A DNA stretch of 20,963 nt from Kipferlia bialata (taxonomy: Eukaryota > Fornicata), in the NCBI GenBank assembly GCA_003568945.1, contig BDIP01000103.1, positions 10,666 to 31,628 on the forward strand. Direction: 5' to 3'. This document shows positions 1 through 12,984 of this stretch, one piece after another. Both the position numbers and the translations under genes were made by a program. Position 1 is the stretch's first letter, and each line of letters opens with the position of its first letter. Below the pieces are notes generated by a model. That model saw nothing but the letters and a program-made list of their open reading frames with translations. It did no database searches and had not been told where the DNA came from.

Positions 1-31
1 TATATGCACTATATATACTGTTAATATATAC

Positions 32-1178
32 CTTGTACACTGCAAAGTGTGCCACCAGGGCAGGCTGGAACAGGTCATCGGCCCTGGGGGTCAAAAGGAG
101 AGATAGAGATAGTGTTAGGGGGAGGGAGAGCTAGAGATAGGAGGGAAATTTACCTTGGATCCTGTTTACTACTGTCCGTGAATGCCTCCACGCACTGTCT
201 GGCAGACATCTGTAGGGCATGGGACACAGTGGACATGGTGGCTATATGGCTGGGATTAGAGATATATATGTATATGTATAAATAGAGAGAGAGAGAGAGA
301 TATGTAGGGCAGAGGATACAGTGGACATGGTGGCTATATGACTAGGGTGAGATAGAAAGATAGATGGCATGGGTGTACATTGAAGAATATGTATATGTGT
401 ACCTTGCCGCACTCCTAACAACTGATATCTCCCCCGCTGTGAAGCACTTGGTCAGTCTGGTCTCTGAGAGCAAGGGGGACAGGTACTGGGACAGCACCGA
501 CAGGACACCCCCATAGGCCTGAGGGTGAGAAAGGAGACAGTATACATCAATACAGACACATAATAGAAAGTATCGATGGTCACTATAGCAACCACGCACC
601 GTCTCGGATGTCAGGAGCATGTTGTATATGAACTGCCTGTACTGCCGCTCCCTCTCCCTACCCCTCTCCCTCTCCCTCTCCCCCTGCAGCGTCTCCATCC
701 TCTCCCCCACCCCACTCTCTGTAGGTACTGCATCTGCATAGTAGCTGAATGAGTATGCCCCAATCTGCCTACCCCTCGCACTATCCAGCAGGGACAGAGA
801 GTGACTACTGTACGGTGACATGCCCATACCGTCTACAGTTGTGTGGCTACCCTCGTGTCTTATGTCACTGGCTGACACGCCAAACACAGACACAGCCTCA
901 GCGACACGGGGGGAGAGACTCCCGCCCTTGCTCTCCCTGGGGGAGAGAGAGGAGGGGGTGCCTAAAGCATACCCCTCACCAGCTTCCTGACCCCAGTCAC
1001 TCTCTCTCTCTCCCTCTAGACCCCTATCTCTCTCCGTTGTGGACCCTGATGGTGGAAGAGATGCCTGGGGGCGCTGTGGGCGCATCTGCTTCTTCTCTCT
1101 CTTAGGAACCACCTCACTCTCACTCTCCTCTGACACGGATACCTCTTCAGAAGAGGGTGCATACGTGACGTCATCGAT
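32..1178 (-). other. Exons 27-30 of the large gene (residues 1854-2134), continuing left
   Basis: Exon 27 begins at an acceptor preceded by CTAAT and starts IDDVTYAPSSEEVSVSEESE, then a basic patch (PKREKKQMRPQRPQ) and a Glu-Arg run (GERERERGRERERQYR) leading into a helix. Exons 28 and 29 code AYGGVLSVLSQYLSPLLSE and HIATMSTVSHALQMSARQ. Exon 29 would read a TAA straight after its last Arg codon if not spliced, but the GTAAAT donor and the exact phase of exon 30 (RADDLFQPALVAHFAVYK) favour splicing. Exon 30 ends at a GTATAT donor, so further exons lie outside the window. Confidence 0.65.
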
Positions 1179-4100
1179 CTGGCATTAGTAGTCTCAGTAC
1201 ATAAACCCATATCAACACCTGGTATCATATATCTATACACTATACTATATACCTGGTAGGTGATGTGGGTCCGAGGTGTGCACGTAGTGGAGTGCCGTCT
1301 CTCACCCTCCACTATCCTCTCTAGTCCTGCTGCGCCCCTTACTTCTGCTGATAACACCCCTGCGGCACTATCAGGCACTGCATACACCTCTCTATCTCCA
1401 TCCACTCCCCCTTGCTCTATGTCTCTTGCCGTATGCAGACCTGATGTTGCCCTAGACGGTGCCGCTGAGCGCGTGTGGGAGTGCGAGTGGTGGATGGATG
1501 AGTTGGAGGCACCAGGTTGGGACAGGAGTCGGGAGTCGGAGAGAGAGAGCTTCCGTTCAAAGGTGCCGTCACTACTGTAGGTGTAGCTGTAGGAGCTCTC
1601 TCTTTCCATCTCTGCTTGTGACGCACACACTCTCTCTACTCCCTCCTCCCCATCCCACTGCGGTAGAGTACCCTCTACGAGTACATCATCCTCTGTATCT
1701 GATACCACCACTGTGTCACTCACATCATCGTCATCACTGGCACTCTCTGATGCACTATTGTGGTCTCTCTCTCCACCCCTTCTGAGAGACGCTGCCCCTC
1801 TCACTGCGTTAACGTCTATGGTAGGCACTATGATGAGAGAGGGCTGGTGGGTCAGGGTGCGGACAGGCGTGGCCCAGGGCTTCACACTGCTCTCTCTCTC
1901 AATGTCGCTATCCACACCACTTGAGAGGTCAGAGGTGGAGCTAGCAGTTCCTTCCCTCTCTGCCTCTCTCTCCAGTGTCTGTTGCTCTACCCTCACTGAG
2001 CTAGTAAGTCTCCTCCCCACCACCAAGTGAGGGGTGGCCACGCTGATATGGCCTCCCTCCATACCCACATCCTCCCCATCATCCGTCAGTGTGTCACTGA
2101 CATCACTACCATCAGAGCACTCTCCATCTCCCTTTACATCCCTAGTAGGCCCTAGCCCAATCTCAGCGGGACAGGCATGTACCTCCATGTACATACCCAT
2201 ACCCTCTCTCTCTCTAAAGGATACATCCACTCTAGATACAGATGGTATGCTGCCTCTCTGCCTGGTATCCTGTAGATGCCCAACCACAACCACCCCATCA
2301 CACCACTCACATGTACCCTTATGAGTAACAGGTGAATGGTTGGCTGACATAGAGACCGGTGATCCTCTCTGTGATATGGGGGAGGGAGGGAGGGAGCTGA
2401 GTATGGCTGAGCCAGTTAAGCTGTGACTCTCTCCGGTAAAAGCAGAAGGAGAGAGGTGGTTGACGAGTGCCGAGGCATCTCCTCTCACACCTACTATCAC
2501 TCTCCCCCTCTGCACCACTGTCATCTCTCTGTACAGTGCATGGAGACTGGGTATCACTGTAACACCAGCCTCGGGCACTATCAACAGGGTGTTACATGTA
2601 CCCGTACCGGCTGATAGTAGGTGGGTGTATCTAGCCAGTATCTCACTCTCTCTCTCTGCGTCTCCACAGGCATCTCTCATGTCTACCAGTAGATAGGGTG
2701 TACTGGAAGTACCGGCAGCACTGTCTACACCAGAAGCAGAGGGAGAGAGTGGTACATACTCTCTACCCATCTGGACCTCACCGACGCACAGTGTCTCTCT
2801 CTCCGTACCCGTTTCACTCTCAGCTGGGTATACTGTAGCACCATGTGCGTTGACAACCAGACCCTGGGACCCAATGCAGTCTCTCTCTCTCCCCCTCTTC
2901 TGACGGCGGTGCCACTCCTCAAACCTACGGTTAGATAGGATGAAGTATTCAATCTTACGATGCATGTATTCATATGTGTATATCTATACCTCTGCCTTTG
3001 TAGCTGGGATGTGACAATGGCATGGTCCGTGAGGGTGTATGTAGAATATACACTATATACATTATATATTCACTATGTATACATATACATGCATATACCT
3101 TTGTCTGGGTAGTTGAGGGGTGACAATGGCATGGTCAGTGAGGGTGTCAACGTCAATCAGAGAGGCCTGGCAGTGAGAGGATAGTATATAGAATAATCGA
3201 GAGTGAAGTCTGACATACACGAGTAGTATATTTAGAGTAAATATATGGTAAATGTGGTATATATGTAGTACCTCAGCCAAGAACCCCAGCACCTCCTGTG
3301 CCGACAGGTGACTGATGGAGTCGGACAGGGCAGTATAGATTAACAAGTACACCCACACACACATATATATATATATACTACTATTATCAATACCTTAGCA
3401 AGGTATCCCTGTACTTCCTGTGCCGACAGGTGACTGATGGAGTCTGACAGAGCAGTCAATATATAGTATATAATACATGTGTAGTACATACATAGTACCT
3501 TTGCTAAATATCCCAGTACTTCCTGTGCCGACAGGTGACTGATGGAGTCTGACAGGGCAGTGTCCAGGGAATGACTGGCGACAAGGTCAGTCCCTCTATC
3601 GTGCTCACCGTCGACATCCATCTCTCTCTCTCCCTCAGCCTAAAGAGTAAGCGGGAGGTAGGAAAGAGAACACATGAATATTCTACACCAACATACTCAC
3701 TGAAAGGAATGAAAGTCAGAAGATCCTATACAGTTATGAGTACGTGTATTGGCAAATAGTACCTGAGGCATCGTCGTTGCGGCATACACTGACAGCGAGA
3801 GGTGTGAGGTGTAAGACGGGGTTGCACCACTGTATCTCTGGGGGGAGGCAGAGGGTGAGACCCCAAACTGGGATAGTATGTTTCTCTCCCTCTGCTCCTC
3901 TGGTGTGACACCGTCACCATCAACCACGACTAGAGGCTCATCTCCCTCTCTCTCTCCCTCTCTCTCCTCCGTCTGTCTCTCTCTCTCCTCTCTGTACAGT
4001 ATGTCTGCAGCATCGATCAGCTGGTGCAGCGCATTCCTAGAGAGTGAGAGAGTAAGAGAAACTCGTATAAATGCACTATCTAGTATATTATACTATCACT

Positions 4101-5106
4101 AATATGTTAGTGTGTCTGCTGCATCGATCAGCTGGTGCAGCGCATTCCTAGAAATGAGGTAGAGAGAGAGAAACTCGTATAAATGCACTATCTAGTATAG
4201 TATACTATCACTAATATGTTAGTATGTCTGCAGCATCGATCAGCTGGTGCAGCGCATTCCTAGAAATGAGGTGGAGAGAGGCAAGACATTAATGTACATT
4301 CATCATTATACTATAGAGCATAGTATACTATCCCTATTATGTTAGTATGTGGAATAAGCTACATCAACTGGTGCAGCGCATTCCTAGAGGGTGAGACAGA
4401 AAGAGAAACAATAATGCATTACTAAAGAGAAGTCAAAGTCACTATGAGTTTAGGGAAACAAAATATGGGTATATATATGTCAAGAGCGACAAACAAGAAT
4501 AATATATAGTATATATATATATAAGTAGTGGGATGAACCTGTTAGTTGTGTCGAACTGGGACAGCATTGAGACAGAGACCACTCTGCTACAGGCACTCCT
4601 CTGTCTATGCATGCCCCTGGGGGTTAGTGGTATAGACAATAGTATACACAAATGGTATATACACATGTACATACCCACTGATATCGTCCCCTAGCCCTAT
4701 GTCCAGGTGGGTGGGGGCAGCGCCTGCAACGGCTCTAGCACTGAGGGTGAGATAAATAGACTACAAAACACACAGTACAGTACACCTAGTTACTATCTCA
4801 CAGTAGTCATTGCCAATAGAGTTCTATATATCTGTACCTATCTGCCTGCGTATAGTCATTAGTATCTAGTTGTATATATATCTATAAGTATGTGTATGAA
4901 AATATACCTAGCTGCCTGCCACACATTGGCCAGGTGGGGTCCAAACACATCGACACCCTTGGCCCTCAGGGCAACTACACAGAGGGACCTATTGATAAGA
5001 ACAAGGTGTATTATAGATACAACACTTATACACAATGATACGCATACACATCGACACCCTAGGCCCTCAGGGCTACCACACAGAGGGATCTGATGTCATT
5101 ATGAAT

Positions 5107-5145
<39 letters not shown>

Positions 5146-8100
5146 CATATATATACATGTATATATATATATACATAGTATGTACACATCGACACCCTGG
5201 GCCCTCAGGGCAACTACACAGAGGGACCTAAAATTAAACAGAAAACATCATACATACACACACGCATATACATATACATATATATATATATACGTTAATC
5301 AAATGTATTGATCGCTGGGCCCTGATGAAGTGTAAGGCTGTTAGTCCAGTGAGACTCCACTTCTCAGTAGACTCACAGGTTACAATATATACAATGGTGC
5401 TATCATTACCTAGTGACACTTTACCTTACTTTACCTGGTGACACACACATATATAAATATATATATGTATATATCCCATACCTTGTAACAAGTGTCGCCA
5501 GAGATGCCCTGGCAAGTGCTGTTAACCTCGGTATGAGAGAGAAGAGGACTATGGATACGAAGGCTGAAATACCCACTATCAGAAGGAACCAGTATCAGAC
5601 AGTATATGTACATGTGTGTGTTTAAAGAGAGACGAATCGCCACCAACCGAGAGAGAGAGATATATATCATACCTCATGATGTGTCTGGGTGATGGGGCTA
5701 CAGCCAACCAGTTCAGGGCACTCTGCACGGTCTGTAACCTAATAGTAAGCAAAGAGTGAGAAAACATACAATGATAATAACATATATATGATACATCAGA
5801 GTGAGAGTAATATATTCAATGAAATCAGTTCAAGGCACTCTGCACGGTCTGAAGCCTGAGAGTGAGTATATACATTACGTATATATATATATGTGTCTGA
5901 TGTATAGTATCAGGGCACTGCAGGGTATGAACAATGACAGAAGTAACATACATATAATAGAAGTGGGTCTTGACAGATATATGAAGTAACATGAGGAGAA
6001 ATAGATACATGCCAACCTTGTAATGCCTGTTGGCAGTTCAGCTTCTCTCTCCATCTCCCTCTCCCTCCCCTGCCTCTTTACCAGTCTGAGCAGTGCCGCA
6101 GACAGTGCCTGACACCCACTGATGCATCTACCAGTGTGTCTAGACCCAAGCAGTGGTGATACACCCCCCTTCCTACTAGCCTCTAGTATGGATGCACCCA
6201 CTCTACTGGCTGTTGGACTGCCACCAAGGGTAACACCTAGCACACCTATAGGTTAGACCAGTACAGCCAGAATGGTGCGGATATCAGACACATACACTTT
6301 ACTTCATGTCTTCAATAATGATACCGGGTGGCAGTGTGTCCTCTACATATGAAGAGGAGACAAACCAAGGAGTATATGTATAGTACATATACTCCATATA
6401 TAGTAGAAATATACTCATTATACACGTATTGTGAATTATTTGATTATACCTGGAGGTAGTGTGTCCTCTACATATGAAGCAGAGAGTGGTGCCCCACCCT
6501 CTCCCTCTCCCTCTCTTGATGTGGACTCTGCCACTACCCTGGCCGTGGCCTCTCCCCTAGCAATGGCAAGGAGGATGGAACCGAGATTATATCTGAGGTC
6601 AGACTGGATAGTATTTCTTGGGATGATTTAGTAGCAACAGTGGCCTCTCCCCTAGATATGGCAATGAGGATGGAACCAATGTTATACCTACAGTGAGCGG
6701 AAGGTATGAGAAAGAGAAGTATCCGTTGTACATATTGAATGAGGAAAAGAAGGAGAAGAGATTTTGGAGAGAGATACGAGTCGTGGAAAACCGGGAGGGG
6801 GAAGACAATCATCATCATTGTGAGACAGAATAGCATACATACTAACCTGACCGACAGGGACATCGAGAGTGACATTGGCAGAGTCTGTTCCTCCGAGGGA
6901 GATAGACTGTCAAACCCAACCAAGGGGTCAGATACAGTCTCCAATAGCATAGCACAGACTCTGTGGGATAGGGACAGAGCATCAAGGCAGTCGTAGGTGT
7001 ACACCCTCCTCTCCCCCTCTCCCTCTCCCTCTTGGCCTTCCAGTCCCTCTACAAACCCTGTTGTAGCTGCACTGAACACACCCTCTAGCACTGGTAATAG
7101 TCTATCAACTCTGATGTTAGGTGGTTCAGACAAAGAGAGTAGGAGTACGGGTGGTTATTCCGTAATCGATTACCATACTGGAGTAAGAATGACTGGTCTA
7201 CAATTCTGATCACAACTTGGCCAAATAATGAGAGTAACTGTATCAAAAGAGTAGTACTCTAATACCATACCTGGCATCCAAGGGGGAGATAATAATAGAG
7301 ATTAGGCGAACACACAAATGTCAAATGACAATTAATTAGAGTCAATGTATGACTATTGCTGATACCTGGCATCCAAGGGGGAGAGGTACACAAAGGGGGA
7401 GAGAACTATAGAGATTAAGCTAATACACAAATGTCGAATGACAAGAAATAAGAGTCGATGTATGAATGATATGATACCTGGCATCCAAGGGTGAGAGGTA
7501 CACCAGTGGGGAGAGAGGGAGGGCAGAGGAGGGTAGGGGCCCTGAGGGTCTCTCAAACAGGACACCCGCTGCGACTAGCTCATCCTTAGATAGTAGGGAT
7601 AAGGCATCTAGACACGACAATACATGGACCTCCTCTCTCTCTCTCTCTCTATCCACCTGTCCCTCCCCCTCTCCCTCTAAGAGAACTGTGGAAGTAGCAG
7701 TGGCCAGTGGCATCTCCGACAGGCTATCGCGTAGATTAGCCATGGCAGTGTGGAGTGTGGTACCAGTGTAAAGGGAGGAGGTGTATGCGGAGAGGGTAGG
7801 GGGCACGTCTGAGAGACGCATACCCCTCTTTGCTGCTGTCTGCTGGGCACTCTCCACCAGTGCAGTGTACCCACCCACACTAGACACAGCATCGCATACA
7901 GTCTGGGGTGAGAAGGGTAGTAGTGACATATATACTCAGCCTGGAAGAGAGAAGCGGTGAGTGAGAACAAGAACCTTGAGAAAGAAAGAGAGTAGATAAA
8001 ATGCAGATATCGTGTGAGAGATATATGAATACAGAAGTGGAGAGAGGGTAAGAACCTGTGTTGCGAAGAGTGAGAGCGATAGCAGCTCCCCCCCGGCCTG

Positions 8101-10147
8101 TGAGTATGGGGTGTCACCCTTGGATGTGCATGTCACATAGGGTACAGCACCCTCTAGGGGGTACTGCTCCCTCCTCGCTCTCTCTCTCTCTCTCTCCTTC
8201 TGTCTCAAGGGATCAGTGTCAGTAGAGACCTTGGTCTTGGAGGGGGAGCCCGACGGGGACCTGGAGTTAGATGTATATACTATTATCATGCATATGCTTG
8301 CACACATATACAATACTGTGCAGTGAGGATGCAGCGAAAATTCCCAGGTCATACATAGCATACATTCCTGGGTGGCGAGTGTATCCTCTGCAAGGATGGC
8401 GAGAAGCAGAGAGATAGGAGAGGAACGAATATCCATAGTACTCGTATGCTACATATACATACACATGGTATAGTACATATACGCAGTACATACCTGGGTG
8501 GCGAGTGTATCCTCTGCATGGATGGCGAGTGTCCCAGTGACATAGGGGATGCAGGGGGGGAGTCCATGTCTCCATCCTCATACACATGCCGCACTGCTGC
8601 CCTAACGGCATGTCTAGTGCCACTGGCTGGGATAAGAGTATATATATGAATATAGTATCATATAGATTTTACATATTTACATATATTTACATATATAGTA
8701 TGCCGCACTGCTGCCCTGACAGCATGTCTAGTGCCACTGGCTGTGGTTAGTATACATATATATATATGTATGTTCACGACAGAGAGGAAGACAGGAGAAG
8801 AGAGCCTCGAGAGAGAGAGATTGAGCAATGCCAGAGGATACTGTGATGCGTCACGTCTAGGAGTGGAACAATGTACCTATGCCCCTCTCTGCCCCCTTGT
8901 CCATCAGAGACAGGGCTTCTATATAGTAATAGCACTCACTGTAGTACATAGTATATAATACCGTCACTATAAGAGGTAGTATCTATACCTATGCCCCTCT
9001 CTGCGCCCTTGTCCATCAGTGCCAGGGCATCTCCCATGGCACAGAGCAGCGAAGTGGTACGGTCCTAGTGTAAGATGTATATATGATTGATTGTGGTTAA
9101 CAAATAGATATATCAACCACCGAACACATACTATGTGTGTACCTGCATCACGGGTGGTAGGGTCACCACCTCCACCCCCTTTGTGAGCATGGTGGGTGCT
9201 GACAGGAAGAGAGACTCCAGCTCAGAGGAGGCAGTGGCGAGAAACCTATTTCCTCCATTAGGCCCTTGTCCCTCTGTCAATGTCCTACCAGGTACAAAGG
9301 CATCCAACACGGCCCCTCCGTCTCCCTCCCCTAGTAGGGACAGATACGCGCCGTGCTTAGTAGCAGCCACCCCTAATCCGCTCTCTCTCCCTACCTCTCC
9401 CTCTAAACATGATGGCATGACGCTGGCTAACGACAGGGATATGAGGGAGAGTGGGAGGTAGTTGGGTGTCTGGACATCCATGTACCGGCACAGAGATAGG
9501 TAGAGAGAGGCATCAGCAGCACTCTTCCCTACTTGTGTAGGATCTCTTCTCTCTCTCTTCCCCCCACAGAACAGTCTCGATAGAGAGAAGCACTTCTCTG
9601 AGGATGGTGTGGGTGATAGTGTGTGATGCGTGGGGACAGGGGGTGTGAGTAGTGGTGATGGGGGGAGCACCACTTGCACCACATCCAATACAACTATCCT
9701 CGCACTCTCTCTCTCCCTCTCTCTCTCCCTCTCCCCATCGTGTGTCTGTGTATCATATGGATACAAGGCAACCTCAAGCAGTACAGGTGAGTGCACTATG
9801 GAGGAGACCTGCCTACAGAGCATGGAGAGAGAGAGGAGAGTGGAGGGGGACACCCTGATATCACTCTCTCCCCCTCCCTCTACTATGTTGAGAGGGGATG
9901 TGAACACTCCACCTCCACCCCTGCACTCCACCACTCTCCTCTGGACAATATTCCCCTCTCCTTCTTCCTCTCTCTCCCTCTCTATGACTGAACAGGGTGT
10001 GCCGTCACTGGGGGCATGTACACATGCAGCAGAGGACCAGCTAAGGGTAAGAATTCATTCATTACTATATATATATATAGAGAGAGAGAGATTGTGGGTG
10101 CATGCACAGAGGCAGCAGAGGACCAGCTATGGGTAAGACTCATATAC

Positions 10148-10178
<31 letters not shown>

Positions 10179-11635
10179 ATTGTCGAGAGAGAGAGAGAGA
10201 ATGGGTGCATGGACAGAGGCAGCAGAGGACCAGCGAGAGTAATAATATACTGAGTATACATACGGAGAGAGAGAATTGAACAGGTATCAGTATACAGTAC
10301 ACTATACCTTCTAGCTGTAGGTCAGTGTCTGTGTGCAGAGCAGAAGAAACGATGGCCAAATTGACAACGAATACATGCCAAGACAACACAGCGATTTAGT
10401 ACATATCAAATAGCATGTAGTATATAGTATACATTACATACCTCTTTGTTGAGTGTGTCAGTGTCTGTGTGCATGGCAGCAGGGATGGACAGGGGCCATG
10501 GAAGGTACGCACACGGGCTGGAGTGAGAATACAGTAAGAATTACATACATACAAGTACACTGAAAATCCTATATATATATATATATACATATATATATGT
10601 GTGTGTATGTGTGTGTGTGTGTATTCATTATGTGCAATACGTTTGAAATGATGGATGGACAGGTATCATACATACATGTATATGTAACTCTACTATATAT
10701 CTATCTATATGTACATACATACCTGTATCCCTTGAGACCACATTTACATATAGTATCATACATAAACATACATGTATGAATCTATCTATCTGTATGTACA
10801 AATATACCTGTGTCTCTCTCCCCGGTAAGGTCACTGGGTCTGTCTAGCCATGGCACCGTAGGGGCTATCTATATACTTATATATATATATATATATATAT
10901 ATATGAATACCTGTGTCTCTATCTCCTCTCAATGGGTCTGAGGATATGGCCATGGCACTGTAGGGGCTGGTCTGCATCTGTTGCACAAGAACAGCGCCTT
11001 GTAGTGAGATACTTATACCAATTACAGACGAATACACCCCTATAGAAGTACAATAACATATTGTCGAATCATATGATATCAAGATATGAACACTACCTTT
11101 CAGGGCCAGCAGTTCCTCCAGGACCCTCTCCCTCTCAGTGGGGAAGAAGGTGAAGGGTGTATCTACACCCTCAGTCTCCACACCATCTATACCATCTATG
11201 CCATCTATGTCGTCCACCACAGAGGTGGGTACACGCCTCACACTGTTGGAGAGTCTGGCAAGTGAGTAGAAAGACATACAACAGACAATCATAAGTAGGG
11301 ACAAGAGAGAGAGAGAGAGTGACAGTAACAGAGATATCCATACCTCCTGAGTGTGTCTGTGGAGTAGAGGTGTGCCCAGGTGGCCAGGACAGACCTAGGG
11401 AGTGAGAAGGAAGATTGCTGAGAAAAAGAAGTGGAGGGTAACAAATCTGGCACCACTGGCACCACTCTCATATGTGAAAGAGAGACAAAGAGAAGGTAAA
11501 GCTACTTTACCTCATTAGTGGCTGTACCCTGGCAGGCACTGCGAGATAGGCATGGCCATGGGTGGAGGTGCCAATGCCTGGTGGTGTAAGAAGTTCCGCA
11601 GATGGCTATATAGATATGTGGAGATGTCCCTGATA

Positions 11636-11666
<31 letters not shown>

Positions 11667-12942
11667 TGATAATGACTTGATGATGGTTAGGAATACATAT
11701 ACACATACCACTGAGTCTGACTGCCAGCCTTGGATCCACTGTGGTATATAAGTATACATACGATAGTACAGATTCAAATGTATGACTGCATATAATACAT
11801 ACACTATATAGATATAATTACACATACCACTGAGTCTGACTGCCAGCCTTGGCTCCACTGTGGTGCACAGAGGGTCATTGCTGATATGCCTGGGTAAGGA
11901 CATAGGTGTATTGACTTGACAGGGGATCAATCGAGTAACATATGTTGTGGAGTGAGTATATATACATGTTTAGTGTCTCTCCCAGCTCCAGTCTGAGCCA
12001 TGTCAGTATATATACATATGAGTATATATTCATATATATATATGATTGTATACTACATACCTATCCAGTGCCTCTGCCAGCTCCAGTCTGAGCCATGTCA
12101 GACCATATACATATAAGAATATATATATATATATATATTCATCCCTACTATATATATATATATCTATCTATTCTCACCTATCCAATGCCTCTGCCAGCTC
12201 CAGTCTGAGCCATGTCAGAGTGTGCTCGGGGGCACAGGTGAAGTGCGTCAGAACACTGACGTAAGAATGATAAGGACGGATAGGGAGACAGGGAGAGAGA
12301 GGGAGAGAGAGAATTATTAGGGTATGTTCAGGGGCACAGGTGAAGTGGGTGAGGACACTGAGATGAGAGAGAGAGAGAGAGAGAGAGAGATTTCAGATGC
12401 TATTGAGCCAGGTACCTCTGAGCCAGCACACATATTTCTAAGTATTATTACTATGAATTATAAGTATTCATTAGTATACTTGTATTATAGAATTATTAAT
12501 ACACACAAAGAGAGGAACGGGTATACATATATATACAATGAGATATATAGTAGTTGTACCTCTGAGCCAGCACACCACACAAGGCATCGCCTCCATCGGA
12601 CAGAAGGGCAGGGAGAACCTGGGTTAAGGAGTGTGAGAATATATATAGATATATATACAGATAGATAGATATAGATATATATACATATGCATCGGACAGA
12701 AGGACCTGGATATATAAGTATGAGAAGATGTTTTGAGATATATATAGATATATGTCTATATATATACAATGCATCTGACAGCAGGGCAGGGAGGACCTGA
12801 GAGTGAGTGTATGAATGATAAAGGTATAGAGCACAGCAATATATAGGAGAGAGAGGGAGAGAGAGAAATGATAGGGCGGGGAGGACCAGAGTATAAGAGA
12901 AGGGGGGGGGGGGGGAGAGAGAGGGGAAAAAAAAAAAAAAGA

Positions 12943-12984
<42 letters not shown>

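Larger units (their letters stand above)
3099..7110 (-). other. Exons 15-25 of the large gene: run of small helical exons (residues 811-1295)
   Basis: Many exons here are 45-80 bases and each codes about one amphipathic helix: NLGSILLAIARGEATARVV, RLQTVQSALNWLAVAP, LTALARASLATLVTR, SLCVVALRAKGVDVFGPHLA, SACSRVVSVSMLSQF, NALHQLIDAADILY. This is the best evidence for a HEAT/ARM-like solenoid. The motif CLDALSL occurs in both exon 14 and exon 15 after an acidic stretch, suggesting an internal repeat. Exon 23 carries a long Glu/Arg-rich insert. No catalytic motif is visible. Confidence 0.5.
7478..10040 (-). other. Exons 10-14 of the large gene: middle part (residues 232-810)
   Basis: Exon 10 is 898 bases and starts from a TTAG acceptor whose phase-2 join gives a continuous frame. 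It mixes hydrophobic helices (YLPLSLISLSLASVM) with a Glu-Arg run coded by a GA dinucleotide repeat near 9700-9735. Exons 11 and 12 code short helices and a Ser-Pro rich linker. Exon 13 has another Glu-Arg run. In exon 14 the acceptor at 7903-7904 was chosen over the upstream CAG because the latter puts the exon in a frame with a stop; the chosen frame runs TVCDAVSSVGGYTALVESA and stays open for 141 codons. Confidence 0.5.

Noticed and set aside
150-160. Gene end at the TAA just after exon 29
   Set aside because: The TAA overlaps a GTAAAT donor and the following exon (32-83) has a good acceptor and exact phase, so read-through into a stop is less likely.
749-1105. Plus-strand open frame opposite exon 27
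   Set aside because: It is antisense to a well-supported exon with exact phases and is Ser/His/Pro-rich, as expected for the reverse of GA-rich coding sequence.
3272-4383. Regularly spaced repeats resembling a CRISPR array
   Set aside because: The repeats are copies of adjacent exon edges with splice signals, vary in length and divergence, and sit in a eukaryotic intron-rich gene.
5105-5311. Open frame of Tyr/Ile repeats
   Set aside because: It is the translation of TA and TACA microsatellites inside an intron plus an exon echo.
5482-5565. Longer exon 19 starting from the TTTCAG acceptor
   Set aside because: It changes frame and would put a stop in exon 20; the shorter exon keeps both flanking phases.
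7677-7950. Alternative frame for exon 14 starting at the upstream CAG near 7935
   Set aside because: That frame reaches a stop and cannot join exon 15; the acceptor at 7903-7904 gives a continuous frame and has the CTCAC motif.
9135-9461. Plus-strand open frame opposite exon 10
   Set aside because: Antisense shadow of a 299-codon exon whose phases match on both sides; no splice-consistent neighbours on the plus strand.
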